Numbered from the stretch's first letter, positions 36,867 through 46,686 are shown. The stretch: DNA of 60,468 nt from Verrucomicrobiota bacterium (GCA_003176045.1 PSRM01000098.1:1-60468), one strand, 5' to 3'. Numbers and translations: made by a program. The notes: generated from the letters alone by a model not told the origin.

Positions 36867-39008
36867 TCAAGGCGAAGCCGGGACAAGCTTGAAAAACCGC
36901 TGGTTGACTGTGTAGGCAAAGAATGCCCAGTTTGGCCCCATGGGCAGGTTCGCGTCCGCCGTGCCAGTCACCTCGGGCATACCCGTCGCCGGGTTGTTCA
37001 CTCTGACCCAGTTAGAAGTGGTCAGATCATCGTTCTCCAGGATGTTATAACCGATTTGGCCTGCCGGCCAGGTGACCAGTATGCCACCCCCGAAATCCTG
37101 CGCTGAGAGCGCGCTGGTGGTGGTGACATCCGGCGTGATGTAGGCTAACTCTTGCGCTCCGCCGCGAAGAATCACGGCGGCCACAAGACCCGGCTCGAAG
37201 CTGGTGGGAGGCAGGCCCTGGAAGTCCAGGCCAATTACTCCCGGGTTGGTGCCGCTGGCTGTGGGGTTGTAAAGCGCCAGAGTCGGGACAGAGACTTGAT
37301 AAGTGTACGTGTTCGTGAGCAGGCCCGGCACAAATGCGTCAAGATCATAAACAACCGCATTTGTGTCGCTGACCGGCAGGAGCGACACGGGATTCGTATA
37401 ACCATTGACGACCAATTGGACTCCGAATGGAATAACTCGTGTGGTGGAGATTTGAATCAGTATCTGGGAATCGTGAATGTCGTCAAGGATATTATTGGTG
37501 TTGTAGAGAATTCCGGCATCAGACAGGTCATCGTTGTTCGTGCTAACCAGAGAGGAAAGGAGGTTCTGTTCAAACTCGCCTCGCGCCTCAAACCCGTTGA
37601 TCGTTGTGTTCCCGTCCTCGTCCGTCGCCCCTTCCGGCAGCAGCATGACAATGTAGTTCGGGTCGGCATTATAGCCGACCTTCATTTTTTTCACATTGTT
37701 GCGCCCGCCATGTCCGCTGAAATAGACCAGCAACCTGGACTTGGCGAAATCGGGTTTGGCGCCGAACAAGTCGCCGTTCACGGCGTGCTGGAATTGCGAT
37801 TTCCCGTCGTTGACGAAGCCTGTGGGCCGGGTGATAGGCACCTGCGCCAGGTCCTCGGTCTTGGCGCCCATCGGCCCTGGCTCCAGCGTAAAAGCGGGCA
37901 AATTCGCCGTCCCATCGGCATACTTGCCACTGTCGTAAAGGACAACGATATTTGCCGCTGGAACGGCATAGGTGTTGACCAGCATGTCGTACATGCGCGA
38001 GATGTCGCCGGCAAAGGTGGCCGTTTTCTTGTCGTTGCCTTTGGGCTCATCCCATTGCACCAGCACCGCGTACTGCTGAACCCCGTCGGGGTTCGGGTCC
38101 GGCAATGCCAGCGTGCGGTTATCGGACGCAGCGCCTTTTGAGTCATATTGCGGGTGTTCCGTGCCGTCGGGATAACGAGAGGAGTAATCATATTCCTTGC
38201 CGTTCCAAACCCATTTCCCGCCAGGATCCGGCCCCGGCTTCGGGGTAATCTGAAGCCAACTGCCAGCGTCATTGCCGAAGAAGTCTTTGCGGTTCTGAGA
38301 CGCCAGGAACCACCAGCCCTTAACATTATTGTTTTCCCCGTAAACGACCTCGAAGTAATGGGGTGTGTTGTCGGTGCCTGGCTTCGGCCCGAAAATAATC
38401 ATTTTCTGCATCGTGAGCGGGTCGATCCCCTCGTAGTTGCCGATTTGTTTCATCTTGATGACAATTTCATGAACGACGGTTCGTTTCGGGCCATAGCGGT
38501 CGGCCAGGATTTTAGCGCCATCATTGCCATTGAGCGCGGTATTGAAATGCTGTTTCATCCCGGTCGGCGGTTTGATCAGCCCATCTTCTCTCCACGCGCG
38601 CGTGAAATCGTCCACCGCGCCTTTGACATCCGGGGGCACGAGACTGAACAGGTAGGAGGAGGTCTCTTTACCGCAGGCCGAAGCGCAGGTCCAATCGTCG
38701 GCGGGCGGACTGGCCTTGAGGGCAGCAAGAAATTCGCCGCCATAGCACTGGTTCATCACTACATCAACAGCGGCGTATTTGGGCCCGGCCAGGATGCCGG
38801 GCAAATCGTCTTCGACGATTTGGATCGTATAGCCCTGGACCATGACTGTATCGCCCGGGCCTGGACCGGTTTTGATCTGCACGCCTTTGTCGGGCGTATT
38901 GCCCCGCACGTAGGCGTGTTCGGCAGCCGGAGCGCAAGGCGCACATAGCAGCACACCGCATAGGCATAACGCCATGGATGAGCATCGGGCGGCGGACAAG
39001 GTTTTCAT
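36867..39008 (-). CDS. Secreted caspase/C13-like peptidase with reversed motif order
   Basis: 713 aa from the ATG at 39008, which is followed by a signal peptide (SSMALCLCGVLLCAPCAPAA); a frame 69 codons longer has no signal-like start. Cys88 lies in a typical nucleophile box (VDVVMNQCYGGEFLAAL), followed by TCASACGKETSSYLF. The His box (RLLVYFSGHGGRN) comes much later, at His433, preceded by a caspase-like first strand and helix (QYAVLVQWDEP ... ISRMYDMLVNTYAVPAANIVVLYD, about 310-365). In caspases, legumains and gingipains the His box precedes the Cys box; here the order is reversed. The C-terminal region has an FN3-like/PEP-style beta module (about 610-713). It could be a circularly permuted protease or two half-domains. 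Calling it a peptidase is inference. Confidence 0.75.
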   Translation of the reverse strand: MKTLSAARCSSMALCLCGVLLCAPCAPAAEHAYVRGNTPDKGVQIKTGPGPGDTVMVQGYTIQIVEDDLPGILAGPKYAAVDVVMNQCYGGEFLAALKASPPADDWTCASACGKETSSYLFSLVPPDVKGAVDDFTRAWREDGLIKPPTGMKQHFNTALNGNDGAKILADRYGPKRTVVHEIVIKMKQIGNYEGIDPLTMQKMIIFGPKPGTDNTPHYFEVVYGENNNVKGWWFLASQNRKDFFGNDAGSWLQITPKPGPDPGGKWVWNGKEYDYSSRYPDGTEHPQYDSKGAASDNRTLALPDPNPDGVQQYAVLVQWDEPKGNDKKTATFAGDISRMYDMLVNTYAVPAANIVVLYDSGKYADGTANLPAFTLEPGPMGAKTEDLAQVPITRPTGFVNDGKSQFQHAVNGDLFGAKPDFAKSRLLVYFSGHGGRNNVKKMKVGYNADPNYIVMLLPEGATDEDGNTTINGFEARGEFEQNLLSSLVSTNNDDLSDAGILYNTNNILDDIHDSQILIQISTTRVIPFGVQLVVNGYTNPVSLLPVSDTNAVVYDLDAFVPGLLTNTYTYQVSVPTLALYNPTASGTNPGVIGLDFQGLPPTSFEPGLVAAVILRGGAQELAYITPDVTTTSALSAQDFGGGILVTWPAGQIGYNILENDDLTTSNWVRVNNPATGMPEVTGTADANLPMGPNWAFFAYTVNQRFFKLVPASP

Positions 39009-39609
39009 AAGCAGCGCATTACTGGAAATGTGAGGATAGGGCATCGGACAGAGCGTCTTCATTTGGGTAACTAGCCGCAATGGTTTCACTGGCCGATGCC
39101 GCAAGTCAAGAAAGATTTTCAAAAAAAGTGACACCGAGAGACCCGAGGCATACTTCACATTCGCGGAGTCGTGGACGGCCTCGTCCGCGTCCAGGTTGCC
39201 ATGCGGAAAAATCAAAGGTGCGGCGTGGCGCGCCGGTGTGAAGTTTTCTTCCCCCCCAAAAGACTTAGTCGAAAACGTAATCGATTTTCAAAGTTCAAAG
39301 ATCACAGTCACCCGAAACAGTCCAATCTTCGTTCTCTCTCGCCGCGGCGTAGCCAGTCCACAGCAGCCCAGAGCAGCGTTCAGCAAGCAATCAAGCTTAG
39401 ACCCCCCACACCCCGTGTGAGTTCGAGGTTCAAGGTTCAAGGTTCAAGGTTCAAGGTTCGAAGTTCAACCTGCCATCCCGCATCCATCATCCATCATCCA
39501 TCATCCATCAATCCAAACATCCACCATCCAGACCATCCATCCACCCTCTTGACCCTCGACCCTCGACCCTCCACACTCTGCCCGATTTGAGAGCCGTCCC
39601 AAAATCCGA
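39009..39609. other. Repeat-rich gap between divergent genes
   Basis: Holds a half palindrome ggacggcctcgtcc (39174-39190), a block matching 3171-3400 in content and order (39261-39289, then 39352-39415), gttcaag heptamers (39425-39465), catccat heptamers (39482-39515) and gaccctc heptamers (39548-39572). No gene; promoters for the caspase-like gene and the Fe-ADH gene must lie here but were not identified. Confidence 0.75.
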
Positions 39610-40722
39610 ATGACCTCAACTTTTTCCTTCCCCACAAAGATCAAATTCGGCGCCGGCATCCTAAAGGACCTGCCAAAGGACCTCGACGCGCTTGGGATGA
39701 AACGGCCGTTGGTGGTGACTGATGCGGGCTTGCTCGGAACCGAAGCCTTCAAGTCTCTGGAAAGGGTTTCCGGCAAAAATTGGAGCGTCTTCTCCGGCGT
39801 TCATCCGAACCCAACCATCGAAGATGTTGAAGCGGCCACAGCCGCTTACAAAGAGAACAAATGCGACTCAGTCATCGCCTTTGGCGGAGGCAGTGCTTTG
39901 GATGTGGGAAAGGCAATCCGGATCTGCATCAAACGGCCCGACAAGCCGCTTCTACCCTTCGACTCCGACGCTGATTGGAGCGGGCTCGCGCCGTGTGTCA
40001 CAATTCCGACCACGGCAGGCACCGGTAGCGAAACCGGACGCAGCTCCGTAATCATAAAGGATGGCCGCAAGTGCGTCGTATTTCATCCCTCCCTGCTGGC
40101 GAGCCTTGTTATCTTGGATCCTGAGCTGACACTCGGCCTTCCAGCCAAATTGACCGCAGCCACAGGTGCAGACGCTCTCATTCATTGCATCGAGAGCTTC
40201 ACGTCGCCCGTGTTCCATCCAATGTGCGACGGCATCGCGCTGGAAGGCCTGCATCTGATCGGCCAGTCACTCGCACGCGCGGTCCATAACGGCACAGATA
40301 TCGAAGCGCGCGGCAAAATGCTGGTAGCCGCCATGATGGGCGCAGTCGCGTTTCAAAAGGACCTGGGCGCGATCCATTCTCTGGCGCATCCACTCTCCAC
40401 TTTCTGCGGATTGCACCACGGAACCGCGAATGCGCTTTGCACGCCAGTTGTAATGCGTTTCAACGCCCAACGCGTCCCCGGCCTCTATCGCCGCGTCGGA
40501 ATTGCTCTGGGCCTGCGTGATCCCGATGACAAAGCAACCATTCAGCACATCAGCGACCTCCTTTCCGACATCGGCCTCGCCCCCGGACTGCGCGCCTATG
40601 GCGTAAAAGAATCCCAACTCGATGCAATGAGCGCCCAGGCGTTCGAAGACATCTGCCACCGCACCAATCCGGTACCAGTAACCAGAGAAGATCTGAGGCA
40701 CCTGTACCAGTTAGCCATGTAG
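39610..40722 (+). CDS. Iron-containing alcohol dehydrogenase
   Basis: 370 aa, normal for the Fe-ADH family. An NAD(P)-dependent cytosolic oxidoreductase. N-terminal FGAGILKDLPKDL, the nucleotide-binding GGGSALDVGKAIR (about 94-106), TIPTTAGTGSETGRSS, and metal ligands in GADALIHCIES (Asp/His), GAIHSLAHPLS (His) and LHHGTANAL (His). It is followed on the same strand by an aldehyde dehydrogenase, a glutamine-synthetase-like ligase and an amino acid/amine permease, so it probably oxidises the alcohol of a gamma-glutamylated amino-alcohol (inference). The TAG stop (40720-40722) lies in a palindromic half-element. Confidence 0.9.
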   Translation: MTSTFSFPTKIKFGAGILKDLPKDLDALGMKRPLVVTDAGLLGTEAFKSLERVSGKNWSVFSGVHPNPTIEDVEAATAAYKENKCDSVIAFGGGSALDVGKAIRICIKRPDKPLLPFDSDADWSGLAPCVTIPTTAGTGSETGRSSVIIKDGRKCVVFHPSLLASLVILDPELTLGLPAKLTAATGADALIHCIESFTSPVFHPMCDGIALEGLHLIGQSLARAVHNGTDIEARGKMLVAAMMGAVAFQKDLGAIHSLAHPLSTFCGLHHGTANALCTPVVMRFNAQRVPGLYRRVGIALGLRDPDDKATIQHISDLLSDIGLAPGLRAYGVKESQLDAMSAQAFEDICHRTNPVPVTREDLRHLYQLAM

Positions 40723-40747
40723 CAGCCGACGTTAGGAGGCTCTAATT
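40719..40747. repeat. Half palindromic element supplying the Fe-ADH stop codon
   Basis: gtagcagccgacgttaggag... matches the left arm of 55297-55379 and 6876-6900 with small differences, including the trailing tctaatt. TAG at its second to fourth base is the stop of the Fe-ADH gene. aaatcat heptamers (40762-40783) follow and lead into the next start. Confidence 0.88.
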
Positions 40748-40786
40748 AAAATCAGAAATTAGAAATCATAAATCATAAATCATCAG

Positions 40787-42217
40787 GTGAATTTCCCAAC
40801 CCAGCTTTTCATAAACGGCCAACCCCGCGCTGCCTCAAACGGCAAAACCCTCTCGCTCACCAATCCCGCCAACGAAGAGGTCCTCTGCGAAACTGCCGCC
40901 GCCACAACGGCTGACGTGGAAGCCGCCATCCACGGCGCGCACACAGCCTTCGAAAAAGGCTGGCGTGACTGCCTGCCCTCGCGCCGCGCCGAGATCATGT
41001 TCCAAATCGCTCGCGTGCTCCGCGAGCACGCCGAAGAATTGTCTCAACTCGAGAGTCTCTGCATCGGCAAACCCATTACCGACGCGCGAGATGAGATCGC
41101 CATGGGGGCGCGCACGTTTGAATACTACGCGGGTGCCATCTCCAAATTCTGCGGCCAAACCATCCCGGTGGCACGAGGGGGTTTTGATTTCACGCTCCGC
41201 CAGCCCATGGGCGTGGTCGCGGCGATTGTCCCATGGAATTTCCCATTCCCCATTGCCACATGGAAAGTGGCCCCTGCCCTGGCCGCCGGAAACTGCGTCG
41301 TGCTTAAGCCGGCCCGCCAATCGCCTCTTACTGCCCTGCGCCTTGGGGAACTGGCCGCGCAAGCCGGCCTGCCTCCGGGCGTGCTCCAGGTCCTTTCAGG
41401 CTCCGGCAATGAAATTGGCGACGCACTTGTCCAGCATCCCCTGATTCGCAAAATTTCCTTCACTGGCTCAACTGCGGTAGGCTCCCGCATCATGCAGCTT
41501 GCCGGACGCGATATCAAAAGAGTCTCACTCGAATTAGGCGGCAAATCGCCCAATATCGTCTTCGCCGACGCCGATCTCCAGAAAGCTGCCACTTCGTCTC
41601 CCATGAGCGTTTTCGCCAATACTGGCCAGGATTGCTGCGCTCGCAGCCGCATCTTTGTCGAACGCACCGCCTGCGACAAATTCGTCGAGCTGTTCGTCGC
41701 CGCGACCAAACGTATTGTGGTGGATGACCCTTCGAAGGCGGAAACTCAGGTCGGCCCGCTGGTCTCGAGCGAGCAGCGCGAATCGGTCGAGGAATACCTC
41801 CAAACCGTGCGTGGTCGCCGGCACAAGATAATGTGTGGTGGCGACCGCCCTGCCCGCAAAGGCTATTACCTCAACCCTGCGCTCGTGCTCGGTTGCGAAA
41901 CTTCCGACCGCGCCTGGCGCGAGGAAATCTTTGGGCCTGTAGCCTGCCTTCGCCCGTTCGACAACGAAGAGGAGATGCTTGCGGAGGTAAACGCATCTCC
42001 TTATGGCCTCAGCGGCTCACTGTGGACCAACAACCTGCAACGCGCCCTGCGAGTAGCGCGCCGGGTCGAGAGCGGGGTTCTAAGCGTCAACTGCCACAAC
42101 AGCCTGCATCTCGAAGCCCCATTCGGCGGTTTCAAACAAAGCGGTCTCGGCCGCGACCTCGGCATGGCCGCCATGGAAGGCTACACCGAACTGAAAAATG
42201 TGTACATCGCAGAGTGA
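40787..42217 (+). CDS. Aldehyde dehydrogenase (gamma-glutamyl-aldehyde / betaine aldehyde type)
   Basis: 476 aa with a GTG start just after heptamer repeats. NAD(P)-dependent oxidation of an aldehyde to the acid. The catalytic Cys283 in NTGQDCCARSR, the general base Glu in LELGGKSPN (about 251), the cofactor motif FTGSTAVG and PWNFPFPIATWKVAPALAAGN are all present. The GQDCC variant is, from my knowledge of the family, common in aldehyde dehydrogenases that sit next to glutamine-synthetase-like ligases and APC permeases. It lies 64 bp after the Fe-ADH gene and 213 bp before the ligase, where palindromes fill the gap. Confidence 0.92.
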   Translation: MNFPTQLFINGQPRAASNGKTLSLTNPANEEVLCETAAATTADVEAAIHGAHTAFEKGWRDCLPSRRAEIMFQIARVLREHAEELSQLESLCIGKPITDARDEIAMGARTFEYYAGAISKFCGQTIPVARGGFDFTLRQPMGVVAAIVPWNFPFPIATWKVAPALAAGNCVVLKPARQSPLTALRLGELAAQAGLPPGVLQVLSGSGNEIGDALVQHPLIRKISFTGSTAVGSRIMQLAGRDIKRVSLELGGKSPNIVFADADLQKAATSSPMSVFANTGQDCCARSRIFVERTACDKFVELFVAATKRIVVDDPSKAETQVGPLVSSEQRESVEEYLQTVRGRRHKIMCGGDRPARKGYYLNPALVLGCETSDRAWREEIFGPVACLRPFDNEEEMLAEVNASPYGLSGSLWTNNLQRALRVARRVESGVLSVNCHNSLHLEAPFGGFKQSGLGRDLGMAAMEGYTELKNVYIAE

Positions 42218-42229
42218 AGAGAGTAATAA

Positions 42230-42418
42230 TTAACGCAAAGACGCAAAGACGCGAAGGCGCGGCAGGATCGGAGCGCGGACATTCTTGTCCGCAGCAAGCT
42301 GGGGCGGAAATACTCGTTATGAATAATCAGAAACTGTCGGGCGTTCGGACGTTGCTGCGGACAAGAATGTCCGCGCTCCGGAGCTTTGCGTCTTTGCGAC
42401 TTTGCGTCTTTGCGTTAA
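42230..42418. repeat. Composite element: outer cgcaaag inverted repeat with inner palindrome
   Basis: The outer arms ttaacgcaaagacgcaaag (from 42230) and ctttgcgtctttgcgttaa (to 42418) belong to the family at 10295-10522 and 49610-49710. Inside sits a 112-bp element (42269-42380) with 16-bp terminal inverted repeats, the same family as the insertion in aceA. Confidence 0.93.
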
Positions 42419-42430
42419 AAATTCCGTGAA

Positions 42431-43777
42431 ATGACCATCTCAGCCCTAAAATCTGCGATCACGCGCAAGGAAATTGACACCGTGTTGCTTGCGTTTCCCG
42501 ACGTATTCGGTCGCCTCATCGGCAAGCGCCTCACCGCTCGTCACTTCCTGGGCCATGCCCTGAAGGAAGGCACGCACGCATGCAATTACCTCCTCACTCT
42601 GAACATCGAAATGGAACCGCTTGGCGGTTTCGAACTCGCGAATTGGGAGAAAGGCTTCGGCGATTTCCAGATGCGGCCGGACCTGAATACCATCCGTCTG
42701 CTGCCCTGGCACCCAGGCTCCGCGTTGGTTCTCTGTGACCTCCACCATCACGATGGCAAGCCGGTTGCAGAAGCTCCACGCTCGGTCCTGAAGCGCCAGC
42801 TTGACCTGCTTTCTGCCAAAGGCCTGACCTGCCAAATCGCCAGCGAATTGGAATTCTTCATCTTCAACCAAACCTACCCTCAGGCCTTCGCCGCCAAATA
42901 CAGCGGCCTCACCCCAGCCAGCGATTACCGCATTGATTATCATACTCTGCAGCCAGGCCGCGATGAGACGCTCTTCCGGTCCGTTCGCAATTTCATGGAT
43001 GCAGCGGATGTCCCGGTCGAGTCCTCCAAAGGCGAATGGGGCCGCGGGCAACACGAAGTCAACTTTGAACATGGCGAACCACTGGTCATGGCCGATCGCC
43101 ACTCAATCTTCAAACACGGACTCAAGGAAATCGTCCACCAAAACGGGAAATCCGTCACATTCATGGCAAAAGTGGACGCCGCCGAAGTCGGCAGCAGTTG
43201 CCACATCCATCAAAGCATCTGGGGCAACGGCACATCGCATTTCTGGGATGCCAGGAAGCGTCAACCGTCGGCTTTTTTCCGCCAGTTCCTCGCCGGCCTG
43301 ATGAAGTATTCACCCGAGCTCAGTTACTTTTTCGCGCCCACAGTCAATTCATACAAGCGCTATCAACCTTCCAGTTGGGCTCCCACAAAAATGGCCTGGG
43401 CTTACGACAATCGCACCGTTGGTTTCCGCGTAGTTGGCGAAGGCAACTCATTTCGACTCGAGAACCGTATGCCCGGAGCCGATGCAAATCCGTACCTTGC
43501 TTTCGCAGCCATGATCGCCGCAGGCATGGCCGGAATAGCGGAAAAACTCGACTGCGGCGAATGCTACGAAGGTAACGCGTATGTGGACACTCAGCTTGCG
43601 TCGCTTCCAAAATCTTTGTCCGAGGCCGCCGACCTGCTCGCCAAAAGCCGGCTGGCGCGCCATGCGTTCGGAGATGCGGTCGTGGAGTTCTACGCTCACA
43701 CCGCCCGTTGCGAAACCCAGGCATTCAACGACGCCGTCACCGATTGGGAGCGCGTCCGGTATTTCGAGAGAATATGA
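42431..43777 (+). CDS. Glutamine-synthetase-like gamma-glutamyl-amine ligase
   Basis: 448 aa. ATP-dependent ligation of glutamate gamma-carboxyl to an amine, in the cytosol. It has GS catalytic blocks: IASELEFFIF, GRGQHEVNFEHGEP, SSCHIHQSIWG, NSYKRYQPSSWAPTKMAWAYDNRTVGFRV and ENRMPGADANPYLAFAAMI. Its length and the RYQP-SWAP pattern resemble PuuA/GlnA3/GlnA4-type ligases rather than classical GlnA, which carries an NPF-type PGYEAP motif. With an aldehyde dehydrogenase, an alcohol dehydrogenase and an APC permease alongside, the likely substrate is a polyamine or monoamine, and an amino-alcohol such as ethanolamine fits best. A gamma-glutamyl hydrolase is not in the window. Confidence 0.88.
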   Translation: MTISALKSAITRKEIDTVLLAFPDVFGRLIGKRLTARHFLGHALKEGTHACNYLLTLNIEMEPLGGFELANWEKGFGDFQMRPDLNTIRLLPWHPGSALVLCDLHHHDGKPVAEAPRSVLKRQLDLLSAKGLTCQIASELEFFIFNQTYPQAFAAKYSGLTPASDYRIDYHTLQPGRDETLFRSVRNFMDAADVPVESSKGEWGRGQHEVNFEHGEPLVMADRHSIFKHGLKEIVHQNGKSVTFMAKVDAAEVGSSCHIHQSIWGNGTSHFWDARKRQPSAFFRQFLAGLMKYSPELSYFFAPTVNSYKRYQPSSWAPTKMAWAYDNRTVGFRVVGEGNSFRLENRMPGADANPYLAFAAMIAAGMAGIAEKLDCGECYEGNAYVDTQLASLPKSLSEAADLLAKSRLARHAFGDAVVEFYAHTARCETQAFNDAVTDWERVRYFERI

Positions 43778-43781
43778 ATCC

Positions 43782-43963
43782 CGTAGGGATGACAGAGAAT
43801 AGCCCAGCGTTTCAACGCTGGGTAGGCGTGCTCGAAAGGTCTGAGTCCCGTAGGGACGACAGAAACCCTTGTGGTTCTGCCGTCCCTACTGGGACTTGTT
43901 CCGCCCCGCCTCGCAAACCCAGCGTTGAAACGCTGGGCTATTATCTGTCGTCCCTGCGGGACT
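43782..43963. repeat. Palindromic element (aatagcccagcgtttcaacg family)
   Basis: Perfect 26-bp inverted repeats at 43798-43823 and 43917-43942, flanked by near-identical outer arms cccgtagggatgacaga (43780s) and tctgtcgtccctgcggg (43940s), with an additional cccgtagggacgacag copy in the loop. It lies between the ligase and permease genes and creates a spurious N-terminal extension of the permease frame. Confidence 0.92.
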
Positions 43964-44044
43964 ATGACAGGCCGGTCACCTCACGCCTGCGCTGCATCAG
44001 GCCTACGAATTCCGTCCCTGGATCGTTTCAACCCTTCAGCCGAC

Positions 44045-45688
44045 GTGGACAAATCCATCAAAGAAATTAAAAACCGGGACGCCGAAGATCTCGCGCGCCT
44101 CGGTTATGCCCAGCAGCTTTTCCGCGAAATGGGCGGCTTCTCCAACTTCGCCATCTCCTTCTCGATCATTTCCGTCCTCACCGGAGCAATCGTCCTTTTT
44201 GGCTACGGCTTAAAATTCGCCGGCCCCATCATCAATACCATCGGCTGGCCGGTCGTTAGCCTCTTCACCCTGTGCGTCGCGGCTTCCATGGCCGAACTCG
44301 CATCGGCCTACGCCACAGCCGGCGGCCTCTATTTCTGGGCATACCGTCTCGGCGGCAAAGGCTGGGGGTGGATCACCGCCTGGTTCAACCTCATTGGCCA
44401 GGTCACCATCGCCGCCGCCACCAACTGGGCCGCAGCCATCTATTGCATCGGAGCAGCGACGCGCCTCTTCCAAATTCCGGCCGACGCCCACATCCCATTT
44501 TGCGGCGCGCTCGACAGCCGTAATTCCCAAATTTTCGTTATGGTGCTTATCATGCTGCCCCAGATTCTTATCAATATCGCCGGAGTCAGATTGATGGCGC
44601 GGCTTAACGATTTTAGCGTCTGGTGGCACATCGCCGGTGGAGCGCTCATCGTCTTGCTGCTGGCCTTTTTCGCCACACACCACAATCCCATCGGTTTTCT
44701 GTTTTCCCATCAATCCAGCATCAATCCTCTGGAGGCCTCCTCCGACACCCTGGCCAACGGCAAGGTCGCCCCTGCCCTTGTCTTTGGTGACACCAAAATC
44801 GCTTCCCCACTCTTCTCGATCGTTCCTGGGCTGGCTGGATTTTATCGCACCGCGCCATTTCTGCTCGTGTTTGTGCTCGGCCTGCTCCAGGCGCAATGGA
44901 CTTACACCGGATTCGATGCTTCCGCCAATACTGCCGAAGAAACCATTGAGGCCCATCTGCACTCAGCCTGGGGCATATTTTTGTCCGTGGCCGTTTCGGC
45001 CGTGGTCGGCTACGTACTTGTCGTTGTTCTTACCTGGTGCATCCCGCCCGGCAAACTATCTGAGACCGCAAACGATACTTATCCGGTGCTCTATATCGTG
45101 GATAACAATCTCAGCAGGTTCTTCGCGAACGTCGTAGCCATCATCATCGGCGTGGCCATGTGGCTGTGTAGTTGCTCCGGTCTCAATTCAATGACTCGCA
45201 CCTGGTACGCCTTCGCCCGTGACGAGGGTTTGCCCGGCTCATCACTGATTAAACGCGTGAGCCCGCGTTTCGGCACGCCTGTTTGGGCCATAATCGCTGC
45301 CAGCGTTCTGGTTGTCCTGATCTGCCTCTACGCCTCCGCCTTTTCCGTCGTGACTTCCATTAGCACTATCGCGCTATATTTGGCGTATATCATCCCGGTT
45401 TATCTAAACTGGCGAAACCGCCGTCGAGGAAGTGGCGAGCACACCACGCCCCAAACTGCGCGCTGGTGCCTGGGACGTTGGAGCAGCCCCATCAACTTCA
45501 TTGCCATTGGCTGGACCATTTTCATCACGATCATCTTCAGCATCCCGCCCAATGAACTCGTGTTCTGGACAATGCTCCTGCTCCTGGGCCTCCTGGCCCT
45601 CTATTGGTTCACCCACGCCCGCCATCGTTTCCACGGCCCCTCCAGCGCCGACGAAAAGGCATTGCAAACCCTCGTCTCAGGCACCTAA
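44045..45688 (+). CDS. APC-family amino acid/amine permease
   Basis: 547 aa from the GTG at 44045. The frame is open from 43871, but those codons lie in a palindromic element, so the start was placed where the conserved protein begins (VDKSIKEIKNRDAEDLARLGYAQQLFREMGGF). About twelve membrane segments. The first has the APC/GABA-permease-like FSNFAISFSIISVLTGAIVLFG, and TGFDASANTAEETIEA is typical of the BAT/GABA subgroup. It probably imports the amine or amino acid used by the upstream ligase-dehydrogenase genes. Last gene of that set; the next gene starts 263 bp on. Confidence 0.88.
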   Translation: MDKSIKEIKNRDAEDLARLGYAQQLFREMGGFSNFAISFSIISVLTGAIVLFGYGLKFAGPIINTIGWPVVSLFTLCVAASMAELASAYATAGGLYFWAYRLGGKGWGWITAWFNLIGQVTIAAATNWAAAIYCIGAATRLFQIPADAHIPFCGALDSRNSQIFVMVLIMLPQILINIAGVRLMARLNDFSVWWHIAGGALIVLLLAFFATHHNPIGFLFSHQSSINPLEASSDTLANGKVAPALVFGDTKIASPLFSIVPGLAGFYRTAPFLLVFVLGLLQAQWTYTGFDASANTAEETIEAHLHSAWGIFLSVAVSAVVGYVLVVVLTWCIPPGKLSETANDTYPVLYIVDNNLSRFFANVVAIIIGVAMWLCSCSGLNSMTRTWYAFARDEGLPGSSLIKRVSPRFGTPVWAIIAASVLVVLICLYASAFSVVTSISTIALYLAYIIPVYLNWRNRRRGSGEHTTPQTARWCLGRWSSPINFIAIGWTIFITIIFSIPPNELVFWTMLLLLGLLALYWFTHARHRFHGPSSADEKALQTLVSGT

Positions 45689-45951
45689 CCTGTACTGGCA
45701 GCAATGACAAGGAATTTAACAGGAGCAAACAGAGAGAACAGAGTTTCTCCGTTCCCTCCGTTTCCTCTTGTTCAAAAGAAAGCCTCCAAACCTGTGGCAT
45801 TCGCGCTCCATCTCGCTGATGCACACACGTATCCTGCTCGTAGCGCAGGCTTCCAGCCTGCTGTATCGCCGACTTCCGGTCGGCAGACGCCGCTTCGGGC
45901 AATACGTGAGCGTATGTATAAAACGCCCTGCTTAATTAACTCTCGAAGTTA
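45689..45951. repeat. Palindromic remnants between permease and uppS
   Basis: Contains gcaggcttccagcctgc (about 45845-45862) and gccgacttccggtcggc (about 45868-45885), hairpins related to the gcaggctttccagcctgc unit. No gene seen. Confidence 0.6.

Positions 45952-46686
<735 letters not shown>

Noticed and set aside
37152..38141. 329-codon frame on the plus strand opposite the caspase-like gene
   Set aside because: No signal peptide or motif; the minus-strand protein has clear domains and a signal peptide.
39425..39572. CRISPR array
   Set aside because: The repeats are 7-bp tandem units without spacers, and no cas gene is present.
43871..44044. N-terminal extension of the permease
   Set aside because: Encoded by a palindromic element; the conserved permease starts after it.
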